Numbered from the stretch's first letter, positions 8,549 through 17,678 are shown. The stretch is 64,000 nt of DNA from Candidatus Eisenbacteria bacterium (GCA_018831195.1 JAHJDP010000028.1:1-64000), one strand, 5' to 3'. Notes: generated from the letters alone by a model not told the origin. Translations and numbers: made by a program.

Positions 8549-9651
8549 CTGCCTTCGAACGACACCAGGGCGCCCTCGAAAAGCTCCAAGAATTTCCGCC
8601 GATCCTCATCTCCGGCCCATCCGGCCGAGCCCCGCACCCAATAGACCCCGGGGATCTCATTAAGAGGTTCCTCCCACCGGACGGCATCTTTCTCGGTGAT
8701 CAGAATCAAATCCACGTCATTCTTCTTTCGCGCCGCCTTTATTGTCTCGACATCCCGTCCCGACAGAGGTTCGTGGTCGGGAAGGGACCAACTCCAGACA
8801 ATGTTAAACCCAAGGGATTCGATATCCCGCTGAAACCGGTGCGGCCTCCCGATGCCGGCGACAACACCGGTCCGTTTCCCCCGCAGATCCGCGGGACTCA
8901 CCACCGGCCCCCCTGCGAGGGGCGTCAGCTCATCCGCCAGGCGCCAAACCATTCTCATCACCGGTGCCTCCGGCAAAAGATCCTTCTGGAAGGATGTCCT
9001 CTCTTCCGAAGAGCGCGAGAGAAGGAAACCTCCCGCCCGCCGAAGCCCTTGCGGTGGTTCCCGCAGATCCCCTTGGGGAAGAAGGCAACCCGCCCCCAGT
9101 GGACGCGCGGCGTCAAGGCATACCAAATCGAGATCCCGGCCCAGCCGGCGATGCTGGAATCCGTCATCCAGAAGGACGGTATCAAATGAGAGATGTTCAA
9201 CAGCCCAAGCGGCGGAGCGGTATCGGTCGGAATGGGCTATCACAACCGCCTGTGGACAGCGGCGCGCCAGGAGAGAGGCTTCATCCCCCGCCGTTTTCCA
9301 TATTCCGGGAAGGAACGGATCGACGGGAACCGGCGCACCGGGCGCCTGCGGGGCGCCATAGCCCCGCAGCAGGATCAACGGGGAGCGCCCCATCTGAAGC
9401 AGGGTCTCTGCAATCAGCATCACGGCCGGTGTTTTGCCGACGCCACCGGCGATGAGACCGCCGACACTCAGGGTCGGGCGTGGGATCCAGCGGATGCGGA
9501 ACCATTCCCTGTCATAACCTTGATTGCGGCATCGGACCGCCAGGCCATAGAGGCTGGAGAGAAGGCCCAGGGCGGATTCCTCAAGGGCGCCCCCCTTGCC
9601 AACCCCTTCTCGAAGGCGGCGGATAAAATAATTGTGAATCCGGCGTCTCAT
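8524..9651 (-). CDS. lpxK: Tetraacyldisaccharide 4'-kinase LpxK
   Basis: Phosphorylates the 4' position of the lipid A disaccharide at the inner membrane, giving lipid IVA. The Walker A motif is the LpxK form, GLIAGGVGKTP, at 65-75. LLRGYG and DDGFQHRRLGRDLDLVCLDA, the family's second signature, follow. A hydrophobic N-terminal region (LGLLSSLYGLAV) fits membrane association. I chose ATG 9651 because it overlaps the waaA stop as ATGA; an upstream start at 9681 is possible. Length is 375 aa. It is the last gene of the long lipid A train and directly follows waaA, which uses its product. Confidence 0.95.
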   Translation of the reverse strand: MRRRIHNYFIRRLREGVGKGGALEESALGLLSSLYGLAVRCRNQGYDREWFRIRWIPRPTLSVGGLIAGGVGKTPAVMLIAETLLQMGRSPLILLRGYGAPQAPGAPVPVDPFLPGIWKTAGDEASLLARRCPQAVVIAHSDRYRSAAWAVEHLSFDTVLLDDGFQHRRLGRDLDLVCLDAARPLGAGCLLPQGDLREPPQGLRRAGGFLLSRSSEERTSFQKDLLPEAPVMRMVWRLADELTPLAGGPVVSPADLRGKRTGVVAGIGRPHRFQRDIESLGFNIVWSWSLPDHEPLSGRDVETIKAARKKNDVDLILITEKDAVRWEEPLNEIPGVYWVRGSAGWAGDEDRRKFLELFEGALVSFEGRKKQGRPR

Positions 9652-10922
9652 GAGGTCATGACACCCCACCGGTCGAGCCAATCCAAAGTCTTTAAAACCC
9701 CTCCGGCGAGCTTTTGCGCGGCGAGGCCGGCGCGTTGGGCCGTTTCCCGGCGAAGATCATCCTTCTTTAACAATTCAAGGAATTCTTCGCCCAATGCGGT
9801 TCCGCTGGAGACCGACCGGCCGCCGCCCGTCTCTCCTAAAACGGCGGCGACATCGGCGACGGTATCGGTCGATGGGCCGAAGAAGGTCGGACACCCCCTG
9901 GACGCCGGCTCAAAAAGATTATGCCCGCCCAGCGGCGCGAAAGTGCCTCCGACCAGACCGGCTGCAGCGATCCACCACAAATCGCTCAGTTCACCGATCG
10001 TATCGAGTAGAAGTATTTTTGCTCCATTCTCCGCGGGCCGGACCTTTTGTTTAACCTCGCTTCGTCTCTCAACGATCCAGCCGGCGTCCCCGGCAAGATT
10101 CGCGAAGAGCGGAGCGCGTTCCGGATGACGCGGCGCAAGTATAACGAGGACCCGCTGGGATTCCGGCAGCTTCTTTTTGAGATGGATGAGCAATTCCTTA
10201 ATCGTTTCCTTTTCTTCTGAGCGAAGAGATCCCAGGACCAGAATGGCATTCCAATCCCTCACCTCCAACCACGAGGGATCTGATGGGGGACGTTCGGGCA
10301 TTTCATACTTGGTGTTTCCGGCAACACAGATCCTCTCCGCAGAGACACCCATCAGGCGGAACAATTCCGCATCCTCAGGTGATCGGGCCGCGACACATCG
10401 CAATCTCTTGAACAGAGGGCTGAAGAACCAGCCCATGGAACGGTACTTATCGATATTCCGTCGGGAGAGCCGTCCGTTAACCACGGCGACCGGAATCTCC
10501 CGCTTATGAGCGGCTGAAATCATCGCGGGCCAAATCTCGGTTTCGATCAGAATGAGAGATTTCGGCCGTACTTGATTAAAGTGACGCCTCACGACAGGGA
10601 ACCAATCGAGGGGGACCATCCTTATATCAATACGATCCCCCCAGAGTTGAAGAGCCCGCGCCCGCCCCGTCGGTGTCAGCAGTGTCAGAAGGGGTCGCTT
10701 CCCACCCTGCGCCTTGTTCCACGTTTCGCGAAGAATCGGTCTCAGGGCCTCCAGTTCGCCGACCGAAGAGGCGTGCCACCAAACCGGCGGGTCGAGACCT
10801 TCCTTTGAACACCCGGCGAATCTCTCCCTCATCTCCTCGGGATATCGCATAGACCTCCAGAAAAGATAGGGTGATCCCAGAAGAACAGCACCTGTCGCCG
10901 CAATGTCATAGATCAAGGGCAT
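9648..10922 (-). CDS. waaA: 3-deoxy-D-manno-octulosonic acid transferase WaaA/KdtA
   Basis: Adds Kdo residues from CMP-Kdo to lipid IVA at the inner membrane. The start MPLIYDIAATGAVLLGSPYL provides the N-terminal membrane anchor. HASSVGE at 50-56 holds the conserved Glu of GT30 enzymes. VVNGRLSRRN and, near the end, GTFAPLGGHNLFEP are CMP-Kdo binding signatures. I take ATG 10922; ATG 10958 would add 12 residues not usual in the family and deepen the overlap with the upstream acyltransferase gene. How many Kdo units it adds cannot be read from sequence. Confidence 0.93.
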   Translation of the reverse strand: MPLIYDIAATGAVLLGSPYLFWRSMRYPEEMRERFAGCSKEGLDPPVWWHASSVGELEALRPILRETWNKAQGGKRPLLTLLTPTGRARALQLWGDRIDIRMVPLDWFPVVRRHFNQVRPKSLILIETEIWPAMISAAHKREIPVAVVNGRLSRRNIDKYRSMGWFFSPLFKRLRCVAARSPEDAELFRLMGVSAERICVAGNTKYEMPERPPSDPSWLEVRDWNAILVLGSLRSEEKETIKELLIHLKKKLPESQRVLVILAPRHPERAPLFANLAGDAGWIVERRSEVKQKVRPAENGAKILLLDTIGELSDLWWIAAAGLVGGTFAPLGGHNLFEPASRGCPTFFGPSTDTVADVAAVLGETGGGRSVSSGTALGEEFLELLKKDDLRRETAQRAGLAAQKLAGGVLKTLDWLDRWGVMTS

Positions 10923-11646
10923 GACCGAATCTTTCCAAAAAGGGATCCAGCGCTTCATCCCCCGTTATCCACCGAAGGATCTGGCGATGCGCATGATCGT
11001 CGTTGGCCTTGAGGAATGATCCGACACGTCCGGTCCATTTTTCGATCGACGCCGCCGGCGGAAGCGTATCGGGGATGGTAAAGGGTTCGGCAATGGAAAG
11101 CAGGCATCGCGCTCCGGGATGCGGAACAAGAAAAGCATCCCAGGAACCGAGCCGGGTGCTCGGATGAGCGGCGACCCCGATTGCCAGAATGGCGGCGCCG
11201 CTTCGCTGAGCCGTCATCAGGAGGCCGGGCTGAACCTTTTCAAAGGGACCCTGGGGACCATCGGGGGTCACACCCAAAATGCGGCCGGATCGAGAGAGGT
11301 TCACCATGTCAAGAATGGCCTTCAATCCGCCTCTTGAGGAGGATCCCCGGACCGTTCCATAACCCATTCGTTCAATGATCTGTGTGATGATCTCCCCGTC
11401 GCGGCTCTGACTGATAAGGACAGTAGCGCCACGGTTACGATGCGTATAGGCGAGGGTCATCAGTTTGCCGTGCCAGAAGGCGTAGATCACCGGAGTCCCT
11501 GATTGTATAAGCTCTTCTTCCCTTTCGGAACCAAGGATTCGGATCCGCCATGTCGCTCCGAGACTCTTAAGCAATAGGCTGCCCAGACGGCCGGCCCAAA
11601 CAGCCCTGCCGGAGACCGGGACGCTGTTATTGCGGTGGGCTGTCAT
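10906..11646 (-). CDS. DUF374 lysophospholipid acyltransferase-like protein
   Basis: Belongs to the DUF374 branch of the LPLAT superfamily. The acyltransferase HX4D-type motif appears as FWHGKLM near residue 58, followed by SQSRDGEIITQIIERMGY, RGSSSRGG and GVTPDGPQGP, all hallmarks of DUF374 proteins. An N-terminal hydrophobic segment fits membrane association. It lies between lpxB and waaA. DUF374 proteins often occur in lipid A loci and have been proposed to do secondary acylation, but no lpxL or lpxM is visible here to compare. It overlaps lpxB by 20 bases and waaA by 17 bases. The family is clear; the acyl acceptor is inferred. Confidence 0.85.
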   Translation of the reverse strand: MTAHRNNSVPVSGRAVWAGRLGSLLLKSLGATWRIRILGSEREEELIQSGTPVIYAFWHGKLMTLAYTHRNRGATVLISQSRDGEIITQIIERMGYGTVRGSSSRGGLKAILDMVNLSRSGRILGVTPDGPQGPFEKVQPGLLMTAQRSGAAILAIGVAAHPSTRLGSWDAFLVPHPGARCLLSIAEPFTIPDTLPPAASIEKWTGRVGSFLKANDDHAHRQILRWITGDEALDPFLERFGHALDL

Positions 11647-12832
11647 CCACCTGACCTTCCAATATTCGGTTTATATAATCGGCGGTTCTATCATAGGAAA
11701 CCGGGCGGGCGAGCTGTTCACGGATCCTTCGAAAACCGCGGAGCTGCCGATCAAGGGATTCGGGGTTGTCAAGCAGATCCAATAACGCCCGTCCTATAGA
11801 GGCGCCGGCGACCTTGCTCTGTGCAAGCTCGGGGACCAGAGATTCTCCGGCCAAGACATTGACCATGGCAAAATGCTTTATCCGAATAAACCACCGAGCA
11901 ATGAGATACGTTAAAGAAGACACCCTATAAAATACAATCATCGGCGTTTCCAGGAACGCCGCTTCCAGTGAGGCGGTCCCCGAAGCGACAAGGGTCGCAT
12001 CAGCGGCCTGAAGGAGCGAAACCACCGAGCCGCGAAATATCATGAGTTTTCCCTTGTTACAGGTATCAAGATCCGCCGATATCCCCAGTTCGGATAGGGG
12101 CGGCGACAAACCCGGCGCTATACTAAGTCCCCATTGAAAATCAGGTTTTATTGAGCCCGTCCATCGCATCGCATCTATGAGAGGTTTGGCGTGACGCCTC
12201 CACTCACTTATCCGGCTTCCGGGTAGAAGAGCGATAAGGGGTTTGTCCCCCTCAAAACCCAGTTTCACTTTCTGCGATTTTTTATCTTGAGCGGGAAGCA
12301 GCGTCTCAACTCCCGGATGCCCGACGAAATGAGCCGGCACACCGGCCTCCTCAAGCAGCGGCTTTTCGAAAGGGAAGAGAACCAAGGCTGACCGGACCGA
12401 TCGCGCCAGGGTTTTTAAACGTCCCCGCCGCCAGGCCCAAAATTGCGGCACAATATAATAGACAATGGGGATTTTTGCGGAACGGGCCCTTTTCATCAGA
12501 CGAAAATTGAAATCAGGCGCATCAATGGCGACATAGAGATCCGGCTTCTCCTGTTCAAGACGCCGCCCGAGCTGGTTAATAAGCGAGAGGATCCGGGGTA
12601 TCCGGGGAAGAACCTCAGTAAAACCGACAACCGCCAGCGGGCCGTAGTCGGCCCAGAGTTCGACACCAGCCGCGGCCATCTCCGGACCGCCGATCCCGCA
12701 GATTTTCAACGCGGGATTTTGCCGCCGAAGGGCGGCTGCCAGCCCGGCGCCGTGGAGATCACCGCTTCGTTCACCGGCGGCCAGAAAAATTGTCTGGTGC
12801 GGACCGAGCATACCCGTACCGCCACTGATCAC
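11627..12832 (-). CDS. lpxB: Lipid-A-disaccharide synthase LpxB
   Basis: Condenses UDP-2,3-diacylglucosamine with lipid X to form the beta-1,6 disaccharide. AAGERSGDLHGA near residue 18 matches the AGExSGD signature. GIGGPEMAAAG, YYIVPQFWAWRRGR and HFVGHPGVETL are the classic LpxB blocks, and VASGTASLEAAFLETPMIVFYR is the UDP-binding region of this GT19 enzyme. GTG 12832 overlaps the upstream stop as GTGA; ATG 12811 is an alternative. Length is about 400 aa, slightly longer than E. coli LpxB. The upstream oxidoreductase gene separates it from lpxA. Confidence 0.95.
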   Translation of the reverse strand: MISGGTGMLGPHQTIFLAAGERSGDLHGAGLAAALRRQNPALKICGIGGPEMAAAGVELWADYGPLAVVGFTEVLPRIPRILSLINQLGRRLEQEKPDLYVAIDAPDFNFRLMKRARSAKIPIVYYIVPQFWAWRRGRLKTLARSVRSALVLFPFEKPLLEEAGVPAHFVGHPGVETLLPAQDKKSQKVKLGFEGDKPLIALLPGSRISEWRRHAKPLIDAMRWTGSIKPDFQWGLSIAPGLSPPLSELGISADLDTCNKGKLMIFRGSVVSLLQAADATLVASGTASLEAAFLETPMIVFYRVSSLTYLIARWFIRIKHFAMVNVLAGESLVPELAQSKVAGASIGRALLDLLDNPESLDRQLRGFRRIREQLARPVSYDRTADYINRILEGQVDDSPPQ

Positions 12833-13806
12833 GATCCCAGCCGATTTGTCAGACTGCTATCAAGGCTTTCCCGTACATTCTGACGGATTTGCAGAGCAAG
12901 ACGGAGAATCTCAAGACCAACTTCCCCGGGGATGGCGGGTGGGTTCCCCGTGACGACGGCGCTTAGGAAATTTTCAATTTCATCCCGTAGGGGATTGTCG
13001 CCCTCCGAGCTCTGGGATTCCCAACGGATCCTTTCGAGCGGATTCTCGGCGGTTTCATCCAACCAAGCCCTTTGAAATCTCCTCTCAAGCAGATCCACTG
13101 AAATATATTGCCCACTGCCGAAGATACGGATCTTCCTCATTTTGTCTCTCGAAATCCGGCTCGCCGTCAAGTTGGCGACCGCTCCCCCGCGAAAACGGAT
13201 CCGCGCATTAGCGATATCTTCGCAAGGGGTTAAAACGCCGACGCCGCTGGCGTCAACCTGCTCCACCGGCTGCCGGATCAGCGACCAGACGAGGTCGAGA
13301 TCATGAATCATCAGATCAAGCACAACATCGATATCGAGGCTTCTTGGAACAAAAGAGGCCAGACGATGAGCCTCGATAAACCGCGGCGCGGGAATCAATC
13401 CTTCAGCCTGCCGAAAGGCAGGATTGAACCTCTCTGTATGCCCGACAGCGAGGATTCGATCCGCATCGAGGGCCTTCTGAATCATCGCCTCCGCCTCGTC
13501 CGCTGTTGAGGCGATGGGCTTCTCCACCAGGACGTGACACCCAGCCTCCAAGCATTGCAGGGCGACCTGATGATGCGACGTCGTGGGTGTCGCTACCGTT
13601 ACCGCCGAGACCCTGTCAAGAATGTCATGGCAATGTGTAAAGGGTTCGCAGCCGGTTTCCCTGGCCAATCTCTCGGCCTTCTCCGGTTCGATATCGACCA
13701 CGCCCACGAGATCAACCGTGGGCAGGTCTCTATAGATACGGGCATGAAAAGTCCCAAGGTGCCCCGCTCCTATGACGGCGACCGGGATTTTATCATTTGG
13801 AGCCAT
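12829..13806 (-). CDS. Gfo/Idh/MocA family oxidoreductase within the lipid A locus
   Basis: N-terminal NAD(P)-binding Rossmann domain with VAVIGAGHLGTFHA near residue 8 and VDIEPEKAERLA. The family's EKP catalytic lysine is in HVLVEKPIAST, and GHTERFNPAF follows. The C-terminal substrate domain has VLDLMIHDLDLVWSL with the expected D and H. Its position between lpxA and lpxB suggests action on a UDP-sugar lipid A precursor. GnnA, the known relative, oxidises the 3-OH of UDP-GlcNAc and works with the aminotransferase GnnB; no such partner is next to it here. AGGAGG four bases before ATG 13806 fixes the start (325 aa). Confidence 0.85.
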   Translation of the reverse strand: MAPNDKIPVAVIGAGHLGTFHARIYRDLPTVDLVGVVDIEPEKAERLARETGCEPFTHCHDILDRVSAVTVATPTTSHHQVALQCLEAGCHVLVEKPIASTADEAEAMIQKALDADRILAVGHTERFNPAFRQAEGLIPAPRFIEAHRLASFVPRSLDIDVVLDLMIHDLDLVWSLIRQPVEQVDASGVGVLTPCEDIANARIRFRGGAVANLTASRISRDKMRKIRIFGSGQYISVDLLERRFQRAWLDETAENPLERIRWESQSSEGDNPLRDEIENFLSAVVTGNPPAIPGEVGLEILRLALQIRQNVRESLDSSLTNRLGS

Positions 13807-13844
13807 GCCACCTCCTACGGAAAGGCATTCGGAGGACGGTTGGA

Positions 13845-14621
13845 TCAGCGGGTGATGCCCCTCTTGGAGGTTTCCGCGAAATGGCAAAACGCTTCGGCTT
13901 CGGGGAAGTTCGGAAGCTCGGTCCGGATACGTTTCAGGGCTTCCTCCACCCTTAGTCCCGACCGGAAAAAGATGCGGTAGACTTTCTTTAAGGCCGCCTG
14001 AACTTCCGGAGAGAATCCGCGCCTCTGAAGGCCGACCGAGTTCAATCCATAATTTCTCAACGGATTCCCGGCGGCTTTAACAAATGGCGCCACATCCTTG
14101 GGAACGCGGGACCCTCCCCCAATGATACAATGCTGTCCGATCCGGGTGAATTGATGAACCGGTGTCACCCCGCTGATAATCGCAAAATCTTCCACGGTGA
14201 CGTGTCCTGCCAGATTAACGGAATTACCGAGGATGACATCACTGTGAACTTGGCAGTTATGCGCGATGTGCGCATAGGCCATAATGAGGTTGCGATCACC
14301 CAATGCAGTCTCTTCTCCTTCAAAGGTCGCCCGATTGATTGTACAATACTCCCGAAACACGCAACTATTCCCAACCCGGAGCCGTGTCGGTCCGCCCTTG
14401 AACTTCAGATCCTGCGGTTCGCTACCCACGACGGCGCCGTGAAAAAACCGGCAGTCTTTGCCGACCGTTGTCCAGCCGTCGATACGAACCATCGATTGCA
14501 ACCAGCAGCCGTCCCCGAGAACAACATGCGGGCCGACATAACAATTGGGGCCTATCCGCACATTCTCACCGAGCTCGGCCTTTACAGAAACCTGGGCCGC
14601 CAGGTCAATGACAACTCCCAT
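13845..14621 (-). CDS. lpxA: UDP-N-acetylglucosamine acyltransferase LpxA
   Basis: Transfers a 3-hydroxyacyl chain from ACP to UDP-GlcNAc, starting lipid A synthesis in the cytosol. A left-handed beta helix built from hexapeptide repeats runs through residues 1-180. AYAHIAHNC (115-123) holds His121, matching the catalytic His125 of E. coli. The C-terminal helical tail begins NPLRNYGLNSVGLQRRG, where NxxGLxRRGF is the LpxA signature. Length (258 aa) is normal. It starts at ATG 14621, 16 bases after lpxC-fabZ. Whether it accepts an ordinary or a 3-amino sugar cannot be decided by eye. Confidence 0.96.
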   Translation of the reverse strand: MGVVIDLAAQVSVKAELGENVRIGPNCYVGPHVVLGDGCWLQSMVRIDGWTTVGKDCRFFHGAVVGSEPQDLKFKGGPTRLRVGNSCVFREYCTINRATFEGEETALGDRNLIMAYAHIAHNCQVHSDVILGNSVNLAGHVTVEDFAIISGVTPVHQFTRIGQHCIIGGGSRVPKDVAPFVKAAGNPLRNYGLNSVGLQRRGFSPEVQAALKKVYRIFFRSGLRVEEALKRIRTELPNFPEAEAFCHFAETSKRGITR

Positions 14622-14637
14622 CCACTAACCCCCTACC

Positions 14638-15954
14638 CTACCGATCGACAATTGATGACAAGAGATCGGCTTCCGCCACGAGCTGACCATCCACAAGACA
14701 TCTTCCCGTCATCTTACAAATCCGGCTCTTCAAGCGCACCATACGAAGATCAAATATCAACTGGTCTCCGGGTTGCACCGGGCGGCGAAACTTCGCATTG
14801 TCAATTCCCATAAAGTAAACCAACTTGCCATCAGGATCATCAACTGTGTGAAGTAATAGGACACCGCCAACCTGGGCCATCGCTTCAATGATCAGAACAG
14901 CCGGCATCACGGGATGCCCGGTGAAGTGCCCCTGAAAAAACGGCTCGTTGATGGTGACGTTTTTTAATCCGATAACTCTTTCGCGTTCCTCAAGATAGAG
15001 GATCCGGTCGACGAGAAGGAAAGGATAGCGATGAGGCATAATCCGCGTCACCGCAGCAATATCAAAATGGGTCTTTTTCCTGAGCCCGTCATAAAACGCC
15101 GGACCTTCAAAGGACTCCCAGATCTTCCTGGCGAGCTTCATATTGGTTGCATGACCGCTTCGAACCGCAATGATGTGGCCCTTCAGGGGCCGTCCCAGCA
15201 AAAACAGGTCACCGAGGAGATCCAGCATCTTGTGCCGGACAAACTCATTCGAAAACCGAAGAGGCTCCTCTGAAAGAATCTCATCGCCCTTCACAACAAC
15301 AGCGTTACGAAGTGTTCCGCCCTTTATCAATCCCAAACTCCGCAGTTTCTCGACTTCCTCAAAAAGGGCGAAGGTACGGGCCGGGGCGATCTCATGTTCG
15401 TAAACCTCGGGGGTAATCTCCATTGTCATGTGTTGCGTGCCGATGGTGGGATTTTCGTACTGCAAAGTATAACTAAGTCTCAGCCCATCATAGGGCAACC
15501 CCACAAGCGAGACAGCTCCATCTTCTACTGTTGTTGTCTGATGTATCTCGACGTAGCGGCGGGGAGAATCCTGTTCAACGATACCCCCGGCTCGCAAGGA
15601 CTTGACCAATCCAAGAGCGCTGCCGTCTTCAGGCTCCGGAACTTCGGATCCATTCAACTCGACGTAGAGATTATCGATATCCAGACCCGTTATCGAAGCA
15701 AGCAAATGTTCAACGGTATGGATTTCAACCCCTTTGGCGGCAAGGACCGTCTGGCGCATCTCCCGGTGATGCGGAAGGGCGTTCTGAGGACACACTTTAA
15801 CATGGGGCTGGCCCGGCAGGTCGGTTCGAATGAAGACCACACCGGTATCGGGGGGAGCGGGAAGGAACCGCGCCGTGATATCTTCCCCTGTGTGCAATCC
15901 CCGTCCCTGGAATTGCGATTCCCGCTCCAGAGTCTTCTGTCGATCCACGTTCAT
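14638..15954 (-). CDS. lpxC-fabZ: LpxC-FabZ fusion: UDP-3-O-acyl-GlcNAc deacetylase / 3-hydroxyacyl-ACP dehydratase
   Basis: Two complete enzymes in one chain of 438 residues. LpxC (about 1-285) is the Zn deacetylase and committed step of lipid A: TVEHLLAS with His83, VRHKMLDLLGD with His240 and Asp244 as metal ligands, and SGHATN with His267. FabZ (about 296-438) dehydrates 3-hydroxyacyl-ACP in fatty acid synthesis: MPHRYPFLLVD, GHFTGHPVMP with His342 and IIEAMAQ with Glu356. The fusion, typical of the FCB group, couples the two consumers of 3-hydroxyacyl-ACP. ATG 15954 overlaps the lpxD stop as ATGA. Confidence 0.96.
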   Translation of the reverse strand: MNVDRQKTLERESQFQGRGLHTGEDITARFLPAPPDTGVVFIRTDLPGQPHVKVCPQNALPHHREMRQTVLAAKGVEIHTVEHLLASITGLDIDNLYVELNGSEVPEPEDGSALGLVKSLRAGGIVEQDSPRRYVEIHQTTTVEDGAVSLVGLPYDGLRLSYTLQYENPTIGTQHMTMEITPEVYEHEIAPARTFALFEEVEKLRSLGLIKGGTLRNAVVVKGDEILSEEPLRFSNEFVRHKMLDLLGDLFLLGRPLKGHIIAVRSGHATNMKLARKIWESFEGPAFYDGLRKKTHFDIAAVTRIMPHRYPFLLVDRILYLEERERVIGLKNVTINEPFFQGHFTGHPVMPAVLIIEAMAQVGGVLLLHTVDDPDGKLVYFMGIDNAKFRRPVQPGDQLIFDLRMVRLKSRICKMTGRCLVDGQLVAEADLLSSIVDR

Positions 15955-17045
15955 TCCTTCAACTTCCTTTCCAAACGATTCACGCGTTCCGAGAGTCTAC
16001 GAAGTTGTTGAAGGGCCTCTGGCAAATGCCTCATAGAGGCATAGATTCTCTTGGCGAGTGAGTGCTGCATCGCAGGGTATCCGGAAACCTCCTGCCCCTC
16101 CGGTATCGTCTTGGTAACACCTCCCTGGGCGCCCACTTTTACTCCATCCCCGATTTGGATGTGGCCGACGATGCCAGCCTGTCCGGCGAGGGTCACATTT
16201 CGCCCGATCTCCGTTGAGCCGGATATGCCGACCTGGGCGCAAAGAATGGAGTTTTCGCCGATGATAACGTTGTGGGCCACCTGGACAAGATTGTCGATTC
16301 GCGTCCCCCGGCCGATACGCGTCTCCCCCACCGTTGCCCGGTCGATAGTTGAATTTGCTCCCACCTCAACATCATCCTCAAGAACCACCCGGCCCAACTG
16401 TGGGATTTTTTTAAATCCATTTTCACCCGGCAGGTAGCCGAATCCATCGGCCCCGATCACAGCGCCGCTATGAATAATGACCCGATCACCAAGCCGGGAA
16501 TCTTCATTAATGACAACCCGCGGATAAATCAGGCCATCCGCGCCGAGGATCGAATTGCGGCCGATAAAGACACCGGCCCGGATCGTTGTCCGTGCGCCGA
16601 TAACAACATCGTCTTCAATGACGACATTCGGTCCGATACTAGCGCCCTCACTCAATTGCACATTCGATCCGATGACGGCTGTCGCATGGACTCCCGGCGC
16701 CGGCGGCGGAAATGGATTTGAAAATATTCCGAGGATCATTAAAAATGCGCCATAGGGATCGGCGCATTTTATGAGGGGAATTGGCGCTTCTATTTCATTG
16801 TTACCAAGGATGACGGCGGAAGCTCCGGTTGTTTTCAGGTATCTGGTATACCGCGGATTCGAGAGAAATGTTATTTCACCGGACACCGCCTCGCGGATAC
16901 CGTTGATACCGTTGATCGGTATATCGGGATCCCCGCTCAACGATCCCGACAGAAGCCGGGCCAATTCGCCCAAGGAATAGGTTTTCTTCCTCTTCCCGCC
17001 GGCGCCTGCGTTTTTATTTTCCGCCTTCGTTTTCAAGATCCTCAA
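15951..17045 (-). CDS. lpxD: UDP-3-O-(3-hydroxyacyl)glucosamine N-acyltransferase LpxD
   Basis: Adds the second, N-linked hydroxyacyl chain in lipid A synthesis. The N-terminal uridine-binding domain (about 22-110) starts YSLGELARLLSGSLSG. A long left-handed beta helix follows, with GADGFGY and NLVQVAHNVIIG (the His region of LpxD). The C-terminus (LQQLRRLSERVNRLERKLKE) is a short coiled coil. The first possible start is TTG 17045, overlapping ompH by 32 bases. TTG 16973, just after an AAGAGGAAG purine run, would give a more usual N-terminus and no overlap, and may be the true start. Confidence 0.94.
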   Translation of the reverse strand: MRILKTKAENKNAGAGGKRKKTYSLGELARLLSGSLSGDPDIPINGINGIREAVSGEITFLSNPRYTRYLKTTGASAVILGNNEIEAPIPLIKCADPYGAFLMILGIFSNPFPPPAPGVHATAVIGSNVQLSEGASIGPNVVIEDDVVIGARTTIRAGVFIGRNSILGADGLIYPRVVINEDSRLGDRVIIHSGAVIGADGFGYLPGENGFKKIPQLGRVVLEDDVEVGANSTIDRATVGETRIGRGTRIDNLVQVAHNVIIGENSILCAQVGISGSTEIGRNVTLAGQAGIVGHIQIGDGVKVGAQGGVTKTIPEGQEVSGYPAMQHSLAKRIYASMRHLPEALQQLRRLSERVNRLERKLKE

Positions 17046-17583
17046 GACGCACTAGGACGTCGTTGGTTATGTCGTACGAGGGATCGGCATACAGCACATT
17101 ATTGTCGGCCTTGTCCAGTATGAGATCGTATCCATCCTCATGAGCCATTGTTTCCAATAGGGTCTGAATCTTGTTGATGATGGGTTTGAGCAACTCCTCA
17201 TTTCGTTTGGCCACCAATCCGTCGGGTCCGAAGATACTCTGAACATAAGTCTCATATTCATTGAGTTTGCGCTGGTAATCCCGCTCCTTCTCCCGTCGCT
17301 TCTCCTCGGAGAGCATGAGGCTTTGAGCTTCAAGCTCCCGGCTGAGATCTTCGACCTCTTTTTTGCGGGATTCAGCATCCCGGTTCCATTCATCAACATC
17401 TTGTTTAAAGATTCTCTCGGCTTCCTGCACCCCCGTGAATTTTTGCAGGATCACTTCCGAATCGATGACAGCTATACGGACATCCTGCCCCCAGCCCTGC
17501 GCCGGGATCAACAGGATGAGAAGCACGAGAAGAACGCTGCTGGTGGGTAAGAATCTCCCCATGGGTCTTTGTGGTCTTTTCAT
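17014..17583 (-). CDS. OmpH/Skp-family periplasmic chaperone
   Basis: A signal peptide covers residues 1-33 (basic start, hydrophobic LLVLLILLI, cut near GWGQ). The mature part begins VRIAVIDSEVILQKF, the typical first strand of Skp/OmpH proteins. A long charged coiled coil follows (about 60-120, EVEDLSRELEAQSLMLSEEKRR), then a final domain with YDLILDKADNNVLYADPS. It would hold unfolded outer-membrane proteins in the periplasm for the BamA machine encoded directly upstream. The bamA-skp-lpxD order is a common conserved cluster. It starts at ATG 17583, with a 95-base gap to bamA. Confidence 0.9.
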   Translation of the reverse strand: MKRPQRPMGRFLPTSSVLLVLLILLIPAQGWGQDVRIAVIDSEVILQKFTGVQEAERIFKQDVDEWNRDAESRKKEVEDLSRELEAQSLMLSEEKRREKERDYQRKLNEYETYVQSIFGPDGLVAKRNEELLKPIINKIQTLLETMAHEDGYDLILDKADNNVLYADPSYDITNDVLVRLEDLENEGGK

Positions 17584-17640
17584 ACTCTGCCTCCCAGAAA
17601 TATCGCGGATCGTTGAGGATATTAGAGCTATCCAACCAGG

Positions 17641-17665
17641 TTTTCCAGGACTTTCCCCTGGAAAA
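17641..17665 (-). other. Intercistronic hairpin between bamA and ompH
   Basis: A perfect 8-bp inverted repeat (17641-17648 TTTTCCAG with 17658-17665 CTGGAAAA) with a 9-base loop lies in the gap between bamA and ompH. No T-run follows it in the direction of transcription, so it looks more like an mRNA stability or processing element than a terminator. Confidence 0.45.
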
Positions 17666-17678
17666 GGTATGGATGGGT

